Assembly (NCBI GenBank): GCA_036164085.1 | Contig: JAYZJV010000052.1 | Location: forward strand, 1 to 64,000 | Origin: TMED-70 sp036164085 | Lineage (GTDB): Bacteria; Chloroflexota; Dehalococcoidia; Lucifugimonadales; Lucifugimonadaceae | Length of the DNA stretch: 64,000 nt | Direction: 5' to 3' | In this document: piece by piece, positions 7,162 to 16,034 of the stretch | Layout of the letters: every line of letters begins with the position of its first letter | How positions within the stretch are numbered: the stretch's first letter is position 1 | The notes under the pieces: generated by a model | Seen by the model: only the letters and a program-made list of their open reading frames with translations | Told to the model about the DNA's origin: nothing | Database searches by the model: none | Program-made: the position numbers and the translations under genes

Positions 7162-9252
7162 TTACTTTAAATCTATTAATTCAGGGTTATTTGAAACGTT
7201 AGCATAGTGTTGCTGAGGAGCATTCCATGACTTAATTCTGTCGTTTACTACGATACCCTTAGGTACTTGGTAAACACCAGCGTATTGTAGCCAGTACATA
7301 CTGTAATCTACAATATCTTTGTGCATTGCTTTTCTCTTTTCAGCATCTTGTTCCATAAGAACATTAGCTACACTTTTTGCACCAGCTTTTGATTCAAATC
7401 CACAACCCCATGAAGGACGTGTTCTTGAAGTGTCAACTGGTGGAATTGGCCAGTCTTCAGGCCAAACGTTTGAGTGAACATCACAGTTCTTCAATACTGG
7501 AAGATACTGTTCTCTTCTCTTCATTCTAGGTGAAATAACTCCACCATAGTCTTCTACTAGTCCAGAAATTTCAATTCCTAGTCTTGCCCAGTCACTCATA
7601 ACAGTGTCAGCTACCTCAAGTCCTACAGGACCTGCTTCAGCTGCATAAGCTTGTAGTACTAGACCATCAATAGGTCTGTTACCACTAGCATCTGCTGGGT
7701 AACCAGCTTGATCAAGTAGTTTACCAGCAGCCACGATGTCTCCATCAGGAAGCTCATAAATTACTCCACCAGTTGCAGAAGTTTTTGTTCCTGCGGCATC
7801 CCAAACTCCAGTGTCTCTCTTAGGATCCCAACCAGGATATTCTGGTCCCATGTACTCTGAGTAGATTGGTGTTCCGATTCCGTTTAGTAGAGAATCGTTA
7901 ATACCGTTTCTGTCTAGAGCAGTAGAAAGAGCAAGTCTTACTAGTCTTGCTTGTTCCATGTCAGACATTCCAGCAGGGTTGTCAGTATCTGTATATCTTA
8001 CAACAGATGAGTCTGTTCCACCCTCGTGGTATGAATCGTCTTGCCATGGGTCACCAATCCATGCAACATCTTTATCGTAAGCAGGAGAATCCCAAGGGTT
8101 CAATGCTTCACCAGTTCTTGCATGTGTTTCTTCCCAAAGGTTTCCTGGGAATATGATTGATTGTCCAACGTATCCACCTGGCATAGTCTCTAAGAATCTA
8201 AGGTCATCAGATCCAGAAACAACATCAGCAAGTAGTTTATAGTCAACTACAGCCATGTCTACTTCACCAGATTTTAACATAGCAACCTGAGTTTGTGACT
8301 CAGGAACTTGAATTACTTCAATTTCAGCTACATTTGGGTTTGCTCTCCAGTGATCTTCTACAGCATATACTGAACATCTGTCACCTGCAGTACACACACC
8401 GTGTGCATAAGGTCCAGTCATTACAGCATTCTTAGAAGCCCAGTCAGCACCCATTATGTCAACGTGGTGTACAGCACCTTGAACAGGAGCAGCACCTAAA
8501 CAACCGAATTCAGATAGTGGTAAACAGAAAAATACTGGACTTACCAATCCAACTTCAAATGTTAAGTCGTCAACAACTTCGGCTTTTGTGAAAATAGCAC
8601 CAATATCACCAGAATCTGGGTATGAGCTATCAGGGTTTACAGTACCGTTAACTGTGTTAAACCATCTTACTCTGTCTTCTGCAGTAACATAACCAAAGTC
8701 AGTATCTTCAGCACCTTTTGGAGACTGCCATTTCATTCCAGCGTTAAGCTCGATTGTAACTTTAGTTCCAGCAGGGTCGATTGACCATGATTTTGCCATC
8801 TGAGGAGTCATAGCATTACCTTTATCAAAATAGAAAAGGTGTTCTCCGATACCAATCAAGTCAGCAGCAGACCACTTATAAGGACCTGACCATGGAGTTC
8901 CAAAAACTGGATTTACTTCATGATGAGCTCTCACAAGTTTACCACTTGGACCGCTTGGTTTGGAAGTCGAAGCTTTAGAAGCACTAGCAGCTTTAGTAGC
9001 TTTACTTGCAGCTTTTGGTGCAGGCGCAGCAGCTTTTGCAGCTTTTGGTGCTTCAGGTTTGGCAGCAGCTTTAGGAGCAGCAGGTGCTTTTGGTGCAGCA
9101 GGTGCAGCTGGAGCAGCAGATGATGAAGATGATGATGATGATGATGTATCAGCGGCATCGTCTCCTCCACAGGCAACAACTAGTACCATTAACATTGAAG
9201 CAACTAGCAGACCAGCTAGCATACCAGATTTACGTAGTATATTTATACTCAT
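7162..9252 (-). CDS. Peptide/solute-binding lipoprotein of ABC importer (SBP family 5)
   Basis: 696 residues. The signal peptide ends in LVVACGG, with lipobox Cys28. A low-complexity linker (29-105) follows: Asp, then nine Ser in a row, then Ala/Pro/Lys repeats, which would tether the domain away from the membrane. The rest is the family-5 periplasmic-binding fold: a GIGEHLFYF start region, MTPQMAKSWSIDPAGTKVTIEL, the PESQTQVAMLKSGEVDM segment, and a late WARLGIEI. The DppA/OppA family binds oligopeptides or other medium-sized solutes; the ligand is not predictable. A strong GGAGG at 9260-9264 precedes ATG 9252. The gene is less AT-rich than its neighbours, as expected for a highly expressed protein. 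Confidence 0.92.
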   Translation of the reverse strand: MSINILRKSGMLAGLLVASMLMVLVVACGGDDAADTSSSSSSSSSAAPAAPAAPKAPAAPKAAAKPEAPKAAKAAAPAPKAASKATKAASASKASTSKPSGPSGKLVRAHHEVNPVFGTPWSGPYKWSAADLIGIGEHLFYFDKGNAMTPQMAKSWSIDPAGTKVTIELNAGMKWQSPKGAEDTDFGYVTAEDRVRWFNTVNGTVNPDSSYPDSGDIGAIFTKAEVVDDLTFEVGLVSPVFFCLPLSEFGCLGAAPVQGAVHHVDIMGADWASKNAVMTGPYAHGVCTAGDRCSVYAVEDHWRANPNVAEIEVIQVPESQTQVAMLKSGEVDMAVVDYKLLADVVSGSDDLRFLETMPGGYVGQSIIFPGNLWEETHARTGEALNPWDSPAYDKDVAWIGDPWQDDSYHEGGTDSSVVRYTDTDNPAGMSDMEQARLVRLALSTALDRNGINDSLLNGIGTPIYSEYMGPEYPGWDPKRDTGVWDAAGTKTSATGGVIYELPDGDIVAAGKLLDQAGYPADASGNRPIDGLVLQAYAAEAGPVGLEVADTVMSDWARLGIEISGLVEDYGGVISPRMKRREQYLPVLKNCDVHSNVWPEDWPIPPVDTSRTRPSWGCGFESKAGAKSVANVLMEQDAEKRKAMHKDIVDYSMYWLQYAGVYQVPKGIVVNDRIKSWNAPQQHYANVSNNPELIDLK

Positions 9253-9362
9253 AAATTTTCCTCCAACACTTATCCACCAGAAATCCAGTGGACTTGTTTA
9301 TTTTATCGCATTAATCAATAACGGGAAGGAACATTTATGAAAAAAGGTTGTGTCTAAACAAT

Positions 9363-9390
9363 ACAATAGAAAAATACTATCGGTTGTCTA
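9363..9390 (-). promoter_or_regulatory. Possible second promoter of the binding-protein gene
   Basis: On the minus strand TAGACA (9390-9385), a 16-base spacer and TATTGT (9368-9363) form a moderate sigma-70-like pair about 110 bases before the start codon of the solute-binding protein. It is weaker than the upstream candidate and rests on pattern only. Confidence 0.3.
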
Positions 9391-9421
9391 TAAAAACCTA
9401 ATAATTAAAAGTTCAACATCC

Positions 9422-9437
9422 CGCAGTTAATTCTGCG
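9422..9437. other. Small stem-loop in the binding-protein 5' leader
   Basis: CGCAG (9422-9426) and CTGCG (9433-9437) form a 5-bp stem with a 6-base loop. It would lie near the 5' end of the transcript from the 9450-9476 promoter candidate. There is no U-tract, so it is not a terminator; it could be a 5' stabilising hairpin. The rest of the 297-base gap 9253-9549 shows nothing further that I can assign. Confidence 0.35.
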
Positions 9438-9449
9438 AGTTCTCCGTAG

Positions 9450-9476
9450 AGTATATATAATATCCTGATATGTCAA
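9450..9476 (-). promoter_or_regulatory. Candidate promoter of the peptide transporter operon
   Basis: On the minus strand a consensus TTGACA (9476-9471) is followed, after 15 bases, by TATACT (9455-9450). The spacing is short, but both hexamers are good. Transcription would start near 9443 and give a leader of about 190 bases before ATG 9252. Confidence 0.5.
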
Positions 9477-9549
9477 TAAAAAAAAAGAATTTTTTATTGT
9501 GTTAATTAGCTAAAAATTCATAGTCAAAACAAGGATATTTATACTGAAA

Positions 9550-10707
9550 ATGAACAAAATTAATAGATTGGAATTTAGAAGGTTTTCTGCAAAACACCAT
9601 AACGCTTCAAGAAATTGGCTGATTCCTATTGTTTATTGTAATAATTCAGAATTATATGGCATAGGTGATGCAAGTTATTTGGGAGACGATGAAAGAGTCA
9701 TAGATGAAATAAAATATCTTTTTGAAAAATACTACAAAGGGAAAGACCCTTTAGAAAACGAAACTCTTTGGTTAAATGCTTATAACAATTCAATGCAAAG
9801 GGGAGGTAGAATTTCAACAACAGCAATATCAGGTTTAGATATAGCTCTTTGGGATCTAAAAGGGAAAATTTTAAATCAACCTATATATAAGTTATTAGGT
9901 GGTTCTTTTAGAGATAAAATCATGGTTTATGCAAATGGATGGTACACAAATCCTGGAACTCCTAAGCAAAATGCTGAAGAAGCAATAAAGGTTATGAATA
10001 TGGGTTACAGAGCACTTAAATTCGATCCTTTCGGACAAAAAAATTTTTACAAATTATCAAAAGAAGAATTCTTCCTTAGTGAACAAAGAATAAAAGAAGT
10101 TAGAAAAGCTGTGGGAAAAAATATTGAGATTCTTATAGAAGGACATGCAAAATTCAATGTAATGACAGCTACAAAGATTTCAGAAATGATAAAACAATAT
10201 GATCCATTATTTTTTGAGGAACCCGTTTCTGAAGAGAATATATCTGAATTAGTAACCCTCAAAAAACACACAAATATATCCATAGCTACTGGAGAGCGAT
10301 TGTATACAAAATTTCCATTTGGAGAAATTATAGATAAAAACGCTGCAGATGTTCTTCAGCCAGATATTGCAAACGCAGGTGGGTTAACTGAATTAAAGAA
10401 AATTTCTAATATGGCTGAAACAAAGCATATTACTATTGCCCCTCATAATACATGTTCTCCCGTAGGAGCAATAGCTGAAATGCATCTATGTAAAAATATT
10501 CCCAACTTTGAAATAATGGAGTATCATGCAGAATTTTATTCTCCTCATTACTTCAAAGTATTTGACGGTTTCCCTAGACAAAAAGACGGATATGTTACAC
10601 TATCTGAAAAGCCAGGGTTAGGGCTTGAAATAAATGAAACTGAAATAGAAAAACATCCTCCATTTGAAAATACAAATGCTAGAGGTGGAGCAAATAAAAA
10701 AATTTAA
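9550..10707 (+). CDS. Enolase-superfamily (mandelate racemase/muconate lactonizing) sugar-acid dehydratase
   Basis: 385 residues. An N-terminal capping domain contains GLDIALWDLKGKILNQPIYKLLGG. The barrel has the first metal-site strand EILIEGHAKF, the second FFEEPVSEEN and the third SIATGERLYTKF. Then DVLQPDIANAGGL and the catalytic-type His in IAPHNTCSPVGA follow. The pattern is closest to galactonate/mannonate/gluconate dehydratase groups of the superfamily, which turn an aldonic acid into a 2-keto-3-deoxy acid. An HpcH/HpaI aldolase gene follows 16 bases later, so the pair plausibly performs dehydration then aldol cleavage. The exact sugar acid is unknown. Confidence 0.85.
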   Translation: MNKINRLEFRRFSAKHHNASRNWLIPIVYCNNSELYGIGDASYLGDDERVIDEIKYLFEKYYKGKDPLENETLWLNAYNNSMQRGGRISTTAISGLDIALWDLKGKILNQPIYKLLGGSFRDKIMVYANGWYTNPGTPKQNAEEAIKVMNMGYRALKFDPFGQKNFYKLSKEEFFLSEQRIKEVRKAVGKNIEILIEGHAKFNVMTATKISEMIKQYDPLFFEEPVSEENISELVTLKKHTNISIATGERLYTKFPFGEIIDKNAADVLQPDIANAGGLTELKKISNMAETKHITIAPHNTCSPVGAIAEMHLCKNIPNFEIMEYHAEFYSPHYFKVFDGFPRQKDGYVTLSEKPGLGLEINETEIEKHPPFENTNARGGANKKI

Positions 10708-10723
10708 TTGATAGGAGATATTG

Positions 10724-11458
10724 ATGATTGAAAATACTATAATCAAAAAAAATAAAGAAGGGAAAAAAGCAAATGTTTTTGGACTGACTTATCCTTCTCT
10801 GCAATTAGTAGAACTTGCTGCTCACGCTGGTTTTGATGCCATAAATTGCGATGGAGAGCATGGCCTTTTTTCTCCTGAATCAATTGATGATGTCTGTAGA
10901 GTTGCAAATGGATATGGGATGAGTGTAACAGCTCGGGTTCCAGATAAAAGTCCTTATTGGATAAATCTATATTTAGATAGAGGGATACAGGGAATTGTAG
11001 GTCCTCATGTAGAATCAAAAAAAGAAGCACAAGATTTTGCTGATGCATGTTTATTTCCTCCTTTTGGAAAAAGATCCTGGGGTGGCGGAAGAGGAACTGA
11101 ATTCAACGATGATCAAAAAATATCTGATTACGGTGGAAAATTAGGATTTGCAGAATGGACAAATAAAAATATGCTTGTTATAGCACAAATTGAATCTGTC
11201 CCAGGATGGGATAATTTAGAAGAAATTTTAAGTGTAGAAGGTTTGTCTGGTATAACCGGGGGACCTAATGACTTAGCTGCTTCTATGGGAATCCCAGGTG
11301 AACCTGATAATCCTAAAAGACAAAAATTAACTTCGGATATAGAAAGTAAAGCTAGAGGGAAAAATAAATTAGTCCAAGATGACATAATGAGAACTTTGTC
11401 AATTCAAGAATTAATGATTGATAGTGGTAGGAAATTTATTTCTGAAGGTGATAAATAA
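10724..11458 (+). CDS. HpcH/HpaI-family aldolase (2-keto-3-deoxy acid aldolase)
   Basis: 244 residues, class II metal-dependent TIM-barrel aldolase, normal length. Seen: NCDGEHGLFS (metal and general-base region), GIVGPHVESKKEA, VIAQIESVPGW and GGPNDLAASMGIPG, all signatures of the HpcH/HpaI family. Members cleave 2-keto-3-deoxy acids to pyruvate and an aldehyde. ATG 10724 was chosen because AGGAG at 10713-10717 lies six bases before it; a TTG at 10721 is too close. It probably works on the product of the dehydratase encoded just upstream, in one operon. The mid-protein WGGGRGTEF stretch also fits the family. Confidence 0.88.
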   Translation: MIENTIIKKNKEGKKANVFGLTYPSLQLVELAAHAGFDAINCDGEHGLFSPESIDDVCRVANGYGMSVTARVPDKSPYWINLYLDRGIQGIVGPHVESKKEAQDFADACLFPPFGKRSWGGGRGTEFNDDQKISDYGGKLGFAEWTNKNMLVIAQIESVPGWDNLEEILSVEGLSGITGGPNDLAASMGIPGEPDNPKRQKLTSDIESKARGKNKLVQDDIMRTLSIQELMIDSGRKFISEGDK

Positions 11459-11461
11459 CAA

Positions 11462-11983
11462 ATGAAAAAGATTTCTTTCATAAAATCAGGTGGAAAAGAA
11501 CTAGCATTACATGGAGACTATTTAAGATTCAAAGACGATGAATCTATAAAAGACATAATAATCAGTAAAATCGTTTCTGTATCCATAGAAAACATTTCTG
11601 GACACTACATTAAATTATTTTGGGCAACTTTAGGTTTATTTTGTTCATTAATTTCTTGGTATTTTTTAGAAGAGAGCATTTTTAGCACAACTGTATCTAT
11701 ATTAAGTTTAATTGGAGGTATGATTTTTTTTGCAAGTTTTTTTATAATGGCTTCATATAATCAACTGACTATAAAAACATCAAGATTAGATATTACATTA
11801 GAATTCTCAAACTTTAATAGAATTAAGATATTAGAATTTAAGCAAAATTTATTAACTACAATTGCAATAAAAAACGGACTTCTGAAAAGTGTAGGTAAAA
11901 GAAAAAAGCTTCTAAAGTACTTAAAATCCAAAGATTTCGAAATGTACGAACAGCTTATTAAGCCCATTATTAATTCTAATTAA
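11462..11983 (+). CDS. Hypothetical membrane protein, two transmembrane helices
   Basis: 173 residues, not recognised. Two hydrophobic helices (about 52-72 and 76-98) separate a 50-residue N-terminal part of short beta-like strands from a C-terminal Lys-rich part. The layout (strands, two-helix hairpin, more strands with hydrophobic alternation) recalls small bacterial PH-like membrane proteins, but I see no diagnostic motif. It starts three bases after the aldolase stop, so it may be co-transcribed. It overlaps the 3' end of convergent tsaD by eight bases. Confidence 0.6.
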   Translation: MKKISFIKSGGKELALHGDYLRFKDDESIKDIIISKIVSVSIENISGHYIKLFWATLGLFCSLISWYFLEESIFSTTVSILSLIGGMIFFASFFIMASYNQLTIKTSRLDITLEFSNFNRIKILEFKQNLLTTIAIKNGLLKSVGKRKKLLKYLKSKDFEMYEQLIKPIINSN

Positions 11984-13007
11984 AATTTAGTTGAGGCTTA
12001 ACATTTATTTCTGATGATTTAATAAAATTATTTTTTTTGTAATCAATCAACCCTCTACAAGCAATCATTAATCCATTATCAGTACAATGCTTTCTTTCTG
12101 GAAAAACAGAGTTGAGATTATTTTTTTGAAAATTTTCCCTAATAAATCCATTTGCAGCAACTCCCCCTGAAACTAATATGTTTTTACAATTATATTTTTC
12201 TGCTACATGAATTGATTTATTTATCAAAACATCAGATACAGAAACTTGAAAAGCATAAGCTACTTCTGAAATCTCTCTTTTTATATCATCATCGGAAATA
12301 TTATCATTAGAGTAAATCTTTTCAAAAGCCATCTTTTTTGAAGCTGTTTTTAAACCACTAAAACTAAATTCTTCATCTTTATTCAGCCAGGCACGTGGAA
12401 GTTTATAATTTTGGGTTTTTGCTAACTTTGCCCATTTTTCAATAACTGGGCCACCAGGATAACCTAAACCAAGTATCCTTGAGACCTTATCAAAAGCCTC
12501 CCCTACAGCATCATCTCTTGTTTGACCGAGCAATTTATAAGAGTCATAATCATTCATTAATATTAACTCTGTATGCCCTCCAGAAATAAGTAAAGATATA
12601 CAAGGGAAAACTTCGTTTAGGGAGTAATTAAATTTATTGTTTTCTATAAAACATGCAGCAATATGACCTTCAAGATGATTGACTCCTATCAAAGGAACAT
12701 TCAATGATGTGGAAAGCCCTTTTGCAAAATTTAATCCTACCAAAAGTGAGCCTGCTAAACCTGGCCCATTTGTAACTGCAACTGCAGATAAATCATTAAC
12801 GTTTATTTTTGCAACGTTCAATGCTTCATTTACAACTTTATGGATATTAACTAAATGAGCCCTAGAAGCTAATTCAGGAATTATTCCCCCATAAGGAGCA
12901 TGAGTTTCAATTTGAGAAGCAACTACATCACTCAAAATATTGCCTTCTAGATCTAGTATTCCAGCTGCAGTTTCATCACATGAAGTTTCTATACCTAATA
13001 TTGCCAT
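11976..13007 (-). CDS. tsaD: tRNA N6-adenosine threonylcarbamoyltransferase TsaD
   Basis: 343 residues, full length. It transfers the threonylcarbamoyl group to A37 of ANN-reading tRNAs, acting with TsaB, TsaE and TsaC, none of which are here. Seen: the ASKHA-fold start ILGIETSCDETA, the metal motif HLEGHIAA, the nucleotide-binding ISGGHTELIL, RDDAVGEAFDKVSRILGLGYPGG, and ILVSGGVAANGFIR near the end. Start ATG 13007 matches the family N terminus. It is divergent from ctaA, with 72 bases between start codons. Confidence 0.96.
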   Translation of the reverse strand: MAILGIETSCDETAAGILDLEGNILSDVVASQIETHAPYGGIIPELASRAHLVNIHKVVNEALNVAKINVNDLSAVAVTNGPGLAGSLLVGLNFAKGLSTSLNVPLIGVNHLEGHIAACFIENNKFNYSLNEVFPCISLLISGGHTELILMNDYDSYKLLGQTRDDAVGEAFDKVSRILGLGYPGGPVIEKWAKLAKTQNYKLPRAWLNKDEEFSFSGLKTASKKMAFEKIYSNDNISDDDIKREISEVAYAFQVSVSDVLINKSIHVAEKYNCKNILVSGGVAANGFIRENFQKNNLNSVFPERKHCTDNGLMIACRGLIDYKKNNFIKSSEINVKPQLNFN

Positions 13008-13079
13008 TTTATTTATTTTTTATTTTACAAAAGCATTTTAAATATATATTAATTTCAAATAATTTAGTCTAATTAAAAT

Positions 13080-13979
13080 ATGGAGAAAAAAAGATTTACT
13101 AATAAAAAAAATTTATTCATTTTTGCCCTTCTGGGAATTTTCTTTTCTTTTTTTCAGCCTACTTGTGGTGCTTTCACTAGAGTCACAGATTCAGGAGACG
13201 GATGCCCTGACTGGCCAACTTGCTTTGGTTCATGGGTGCCTCCTTTAAATGATATAAATGCAATAATTGAGTGGAGCCATAGAACTTCAGGCGCATTATT
13301 TGGAATAGTTTCAATAATGCTCGTAGTTTTTTCATATTTAGTATACAAAAAATTCAATTTCACTGTAAAAATTTATTCACTTGCTCTTGTATTAATTATT
13401 ATTGTTGGGGGCATAGGAGGTGCAGTAGTTTTATCAGAACTAAACCCTGCAATTAGAACTGTGCATTTAGCTGGAGCTCAATTAATAGCTGCATTAATGG
13501 TTACATCTTTTGTTTCTGAAAACATGAATCAAGTTAGTGTTAACAAAAAAATAAAAACACTATCATTAATCACAGGCTTTTTAGCAATAGCTTCTTTATT
13601 GTCTGGGGCTTATGCTGTTTGGCAAGGAGCAGGCGCAGTATGCTATAGATGGCCTTTATGCGATGATTATTTTATCCCTAGATACACCAATCAGTGGATA
13701 CATATGACTCACAGATTGATTTCTTTGGGCTTATTAGTTCATATATTAAGATTATCTATTATTTTAATAAAATCTCATGCCGATTCAGCACTGGGAAGAA
13801 TTGGTTATTTGTTACTTATTACAGGAATATTACAAACTCTTATTGGAGCATCTATACCAATTTCTGATTTTTCTGTTTGGTCTAGATCTATACACTTAGG
13901 TCTTGCAACAATGGTTTGGATGGTTACTGTGTTGATTATAATGGTTATTACAACAAAAAAACCTATAAATAAAAGTTAA
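13080..13979 (+). CDS. ctaA: Heme A synthase (COX15/CtaA family)
   Basis: 299 residues with eight predicted membrane helices. It oxidises heme O to heme A for aa3-type cytochrome oxidase. Seen: the first extracytoplasmic loop with the Cys pair in GDGCPDWPTCFGSW, the heme-ligand His segments EWSHRTSG, RTVHLAGAQ, HMTHRLIS and SIHLGLAT, and a second Cys pair in GAVCYRWPLCDD. It is followed by ctaB in a TAATG overlap. The pair implies a heme A-containing terminal oxidase and aerobic respiration. Confidence 0.93.
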   Translation: MEKKRFTNKKNLFIFALLGIFFSFFQPTCGAFTRVTDSGDGCPDWPTCFGSWVPPLNDINAIIEWSHRTSGALFGIVSIMLVVFSYLVYKKFNFTVKIYSLALVLIIIVGGIGGAVVLSELNPAIRTVHLAGAQLIAALMVTSFVSENMNQVSVNKKIKTLSLITGFLAIASLLSGAYAVWQGAGAVCYRWPLCDDYFIPRYTNQWIHMTHRLISLGLLVHILRLSIILIKSHADSALGRIGYLLLITGILQTLIGASIPISDFSVWSRSIHLGLATMVWMVTVLIIMVITTKKPINKS

Positions 13980-14857
13980 TGATTACAAATTTTAAAAATT
14001 ATTTCCTTTTGACAAAACCTAGAGTTCTTACTTTATTAATTTTCACAAGTTTTGGAGGAGCATTTTTAGCAAAAGAAGGAGTTCCTAGCTTTTTTGAATG
14101 CCTTGGATTATTCATAGGTGGGTACTGTGCTTCAGGGGCAGCTGCTACATTAAACATGTATTTTGAAACAGATATTGATCGTGACATGGGAAGAACCAAA
14201 AACAGGCCTATTGCCGAAGGTAGCATTACTCATAAAAAAGCCCTAGCGTTTTCTATTTTTTTGGCGATTGTTTCTTTTATTTTTCTGTATTTTTTCAATA
14301 ATCTTCTTGCAGCGTTTTTGGCTTTTGCAGGGGGGTTTTTTTATGTTGTAATTTACACGCTTTACCTTAAACGAAGAACAATTCAAAACATAGTAATTGG
14401 AGGGGCAGCTGGGGCATTCCCTCCTTTAGTTGGGTATGCAGCAATTAGTAATAATATAACCTTAGAAGCTTTTTATCTTTTCTTAATTGTTTTTTTCTGG
14501 ACACCTCCTCATTTTTGGGCTTTAGCAATTATGATAAAAGATGATTACGAGAAGGCAAAAATACCAATGTTACCAGTAGTAAAAGGAGTAAAAAATGCTT
14601 CTTTACAAATTCTTCTATACAGCATTTTATTGCTTCTAATTACTATGCTCACTGTTACAGTGAGTGCAAGTTTAGGATGGATTTACGTGATAGGCTCTAT
14701 AATTTTAGGAATGATTTTAATAATAAAATCTTACAAATTATATAAAAATTTAGATAGATCTTCGGCTGTTTCTACTTATACTTATTCGCTGCTTTATTTA
14801 TTTCTTCTGGTAGTAGTAATAATGTTAGACAGTTCAATAAAATTCTTAGAAATTTAA
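13979..14857 (+). CDS. ctaB: Protoheme IX farnesyltransferase (heme O synthase)
   Basis: 292 residues, UbiA-family prenyltransferase with about nine membrane helices. The Asp-rich farnesyl-diphosphate site is NMYFETDIDRDMGRTKNRP and the second loop is YTLYLKRRT. FFWTPPHFWALAI is the diagnostic heme O synthase segment. It converts heme B to heme O, the substrate of the CtaA homologue encoded just upstream. It converges with rplT and the two stop codons overlap in the tetranucleotide TTAA. Confidence 0.95.
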   Translation: MITNFKNYFLLTKPRVLTLLIFTSFGGAFLAKEGVPSFFECLGLFIGGYCASGAAATLNMYFETDIDRDMGRTKNRPIAEGSITHKKALAFSIFLAIVSFIFLYFFNNLLAAFLAFAGGFFYVVIYTLYLKRRTIQNIVIGGAAGAFPPLVGYAAISNNITLEAFYLFLIVFFWTPPHFWALAIMIKDDYEKAKIPMLPVVKGVKNASLQILLYSILLLLITMLTVTVSASLGWIYVIGSIILGMILIIKSYKLYKNLDRSSAVSTYTYSLLYLFLLVVVIMLDSSIKFLEI

Positions 14858-15201
14858 GAATTTACTTGTTCCACTATCGATGCAAATCCTTGAGGTTCTC
14901 TAACTGCTAACTCAGCTAAAGACTTTCTGTCTATTTGAATGTTTTTTTGTGTCAAAAGATTCATAAATTTAGAATATGAAATTCCATTAGCTCTTGCTGC
15001 TGCGTTGATTCTGGTTATAGCCAATCTTCTCATAGACCTTTTTTTAAGATGCCTGTGTTTAGTAGAATAATTTAAGGCATGAGTTAGAGATTCTTTTGCA
15101 GCTCTAATTCTTGTTCTGCTAGCACCTCTATGACCTTTTACTTGTTTCAGTATGGATTTATGTTTTCTTTTGGTGGTCATCCCACCTTTTACTCTAGACA
15201 T
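14854..15201 (-). CDS. rplT: 50S ribosomal protein L20
   Basis: 115 residues, the normal length. SRVKGGMTTKRKHKSILKQVKGHRG and the conserved RLAITRINAAARANGISYSKFM identify L20, which binds 23S rRNA early in 50S assembly. It is the last gene of the infC-rpmI-rplT operon, 16 bases after rpmI. In other bacteria L20 or L4 represses this operon at the RNA level; no such structure was recognised here. Confidence 0.97.
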   Translation of the reverse strand: MSRVKGGMTTKRKHKSILKQVKGHRGASRTRIRAAKESLTHALNYSTKHRHLKKRSMRRLAITRINAAARANGISYSKFMNLLTQKNIQIDRKSLAELAVREPQGFASIVEQVNS

Positions 15202-15217
15202 TTTTCTTAAACATTTC

Positions 15218-15409
15218 CTATATTAGATTTTTTATTTTATCTGAAATTCTAGTTGAATCTAGCTCAACTTTACCACCAAATAGTCTTTTTACTCTCTTAG
15301 CTTTCTTTCGCCTTAAATGGCTTTTAGGCCCTTTAGTACGAACTAATTTACCAGATCCAGTAACATGAAATCTTTTTTTAGCTGCTTTGTTAGTTTTTAA
15401 TTTTGGCAT
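15218..15409 (-). CDS. rpmI: 50S ribosomal protein L35
   Basis: 63 residues of highly basic protein starting MPKLKTNKAAKKRF, with TGSGKLVRTK and SHLRRKKAKR, typical of L35. It lies between infC (one base upstream) and rplT, the universal order for this operon. Confidence 0.97.
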   Translation of the reverse strand: MPKLKTNKAAKKRFHVTGSGKLVRTKGPKSHLRRKKAKRVKRLFGGKVELDSTRISDKIKNLI

Positions 15410-15410
15410 T

Positions 15411-15962
15411 TTATTCTTTTTTATCTTTTTCTTTATTTTTCATAGTCCCAATAGGAAAGGCGGGTGAAACAACTAAACTCAAGGTTCTTCCTTCATTTGA
15501 AGGTCTTTTATCAAGCTTAGCCATATCTTTTACGCCTTCGGCTACTGATCTCAATACTTTCATAGCAAAATCAGGATGAGCAGCTTCTCTACCTCGTAAC
15601 ATAACTGCCACTCTAACTTTAGATCCATCATCAAGCAAAGATCTTACTTTTTTAATCTTCAACTCTACATCATGTTTGGAAGTTCCTGGTCTTAACCGTA
15701 CTTCTCTTTGTGTTTGAGTTGTCTTGCTTTTATTTTTTTTGTCTCTCTTTGAAAGATTATATTTAAACTTTCCATAATCAAGTAACCTGCACACTGGAGG
15801 ATCTTGATTGGGAGATACCTCTACAAGATCAAGCCCATTATCTATAGCCATTTGCATGGCTTCACTTGTTTTCAATATCTTAGAGTTTGATTGATCTTCA
15901 CCAGAAATCAACCGAACAGAGCTAGACCTGATACGCTCATTAACTCTATATTCCTTTGCTAT
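15411..15962 (-). CDS. infC: Translation initiation factor IF-3, apparent AUA start
   Basis: Calling the start at ATA (15962-15960) gives 183 residues beginning (M)AKEYRVNERIRSSSVRLI, the standard IF-3 N terminus. AGGAG at 15973-15969 sits six bases upstream, and a TAG lies in frame just before it (15974-15972). The first ATG/GTG/TTG in frame is TTG 15911, which would delete the conserved N-terminal helix start. Further on are NQDPPVCRLLDYGKFKYN and the C-terminal domain with RPGTSKHDVELKIKK. IF-3 binds the 30S subunit and discriminates against non-canonical start codons. Rare starts in infC (AUU in Escherichia coli) underlie autoregulation, and AUA would serve the same purpose. Confidence 0.93.
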   Translation of the reverse strand: MAKEYRVNERIRSSSVRLISGEDQSNSKILKTSEAMQMAIDNGLDLVEVSPNQDPPVCRLLDYGKFKYNLSKRDKKNKSKTTQTQREVRLRPGTSKHDVELKIKKVRSLLDDGSKVRVAVMLRGREAAHPDFAMKVLRSVAEGVKDMAKLDKRPSNEGRTLSLVVSPAFPIGTMKNKEKDKKE

Positions 15963-15989
15963 TTTATACTCCTATGTATCACGTTTTTT

Positions 15990-15995
15990 ATTATA
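15990..15995 (-). promoter_or_regulatory. -10 element of infC operon
   Basis: TATAAT on the minus strand, giving a start near 15983 and a 20-base leader containing the AGGAG of infC. No good -35 hexamer is visible at 16-18 bases. Confidence 0.4.
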
Positions 15996-16034
15996 AAAAG
16001 TCTACTCATCTATAGTATCACAAGAAGAGTGTTG

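Noticed and set aside
8920..9340. ORFs on the opposite strand of the binding-protein linker
   Set aside because: Low-complexity codons leave several frames open; the opposite frames give Ala/Arg/Ser runs with no conserved motif, while the minus-strand frame encodes a real signal peptide and linker.
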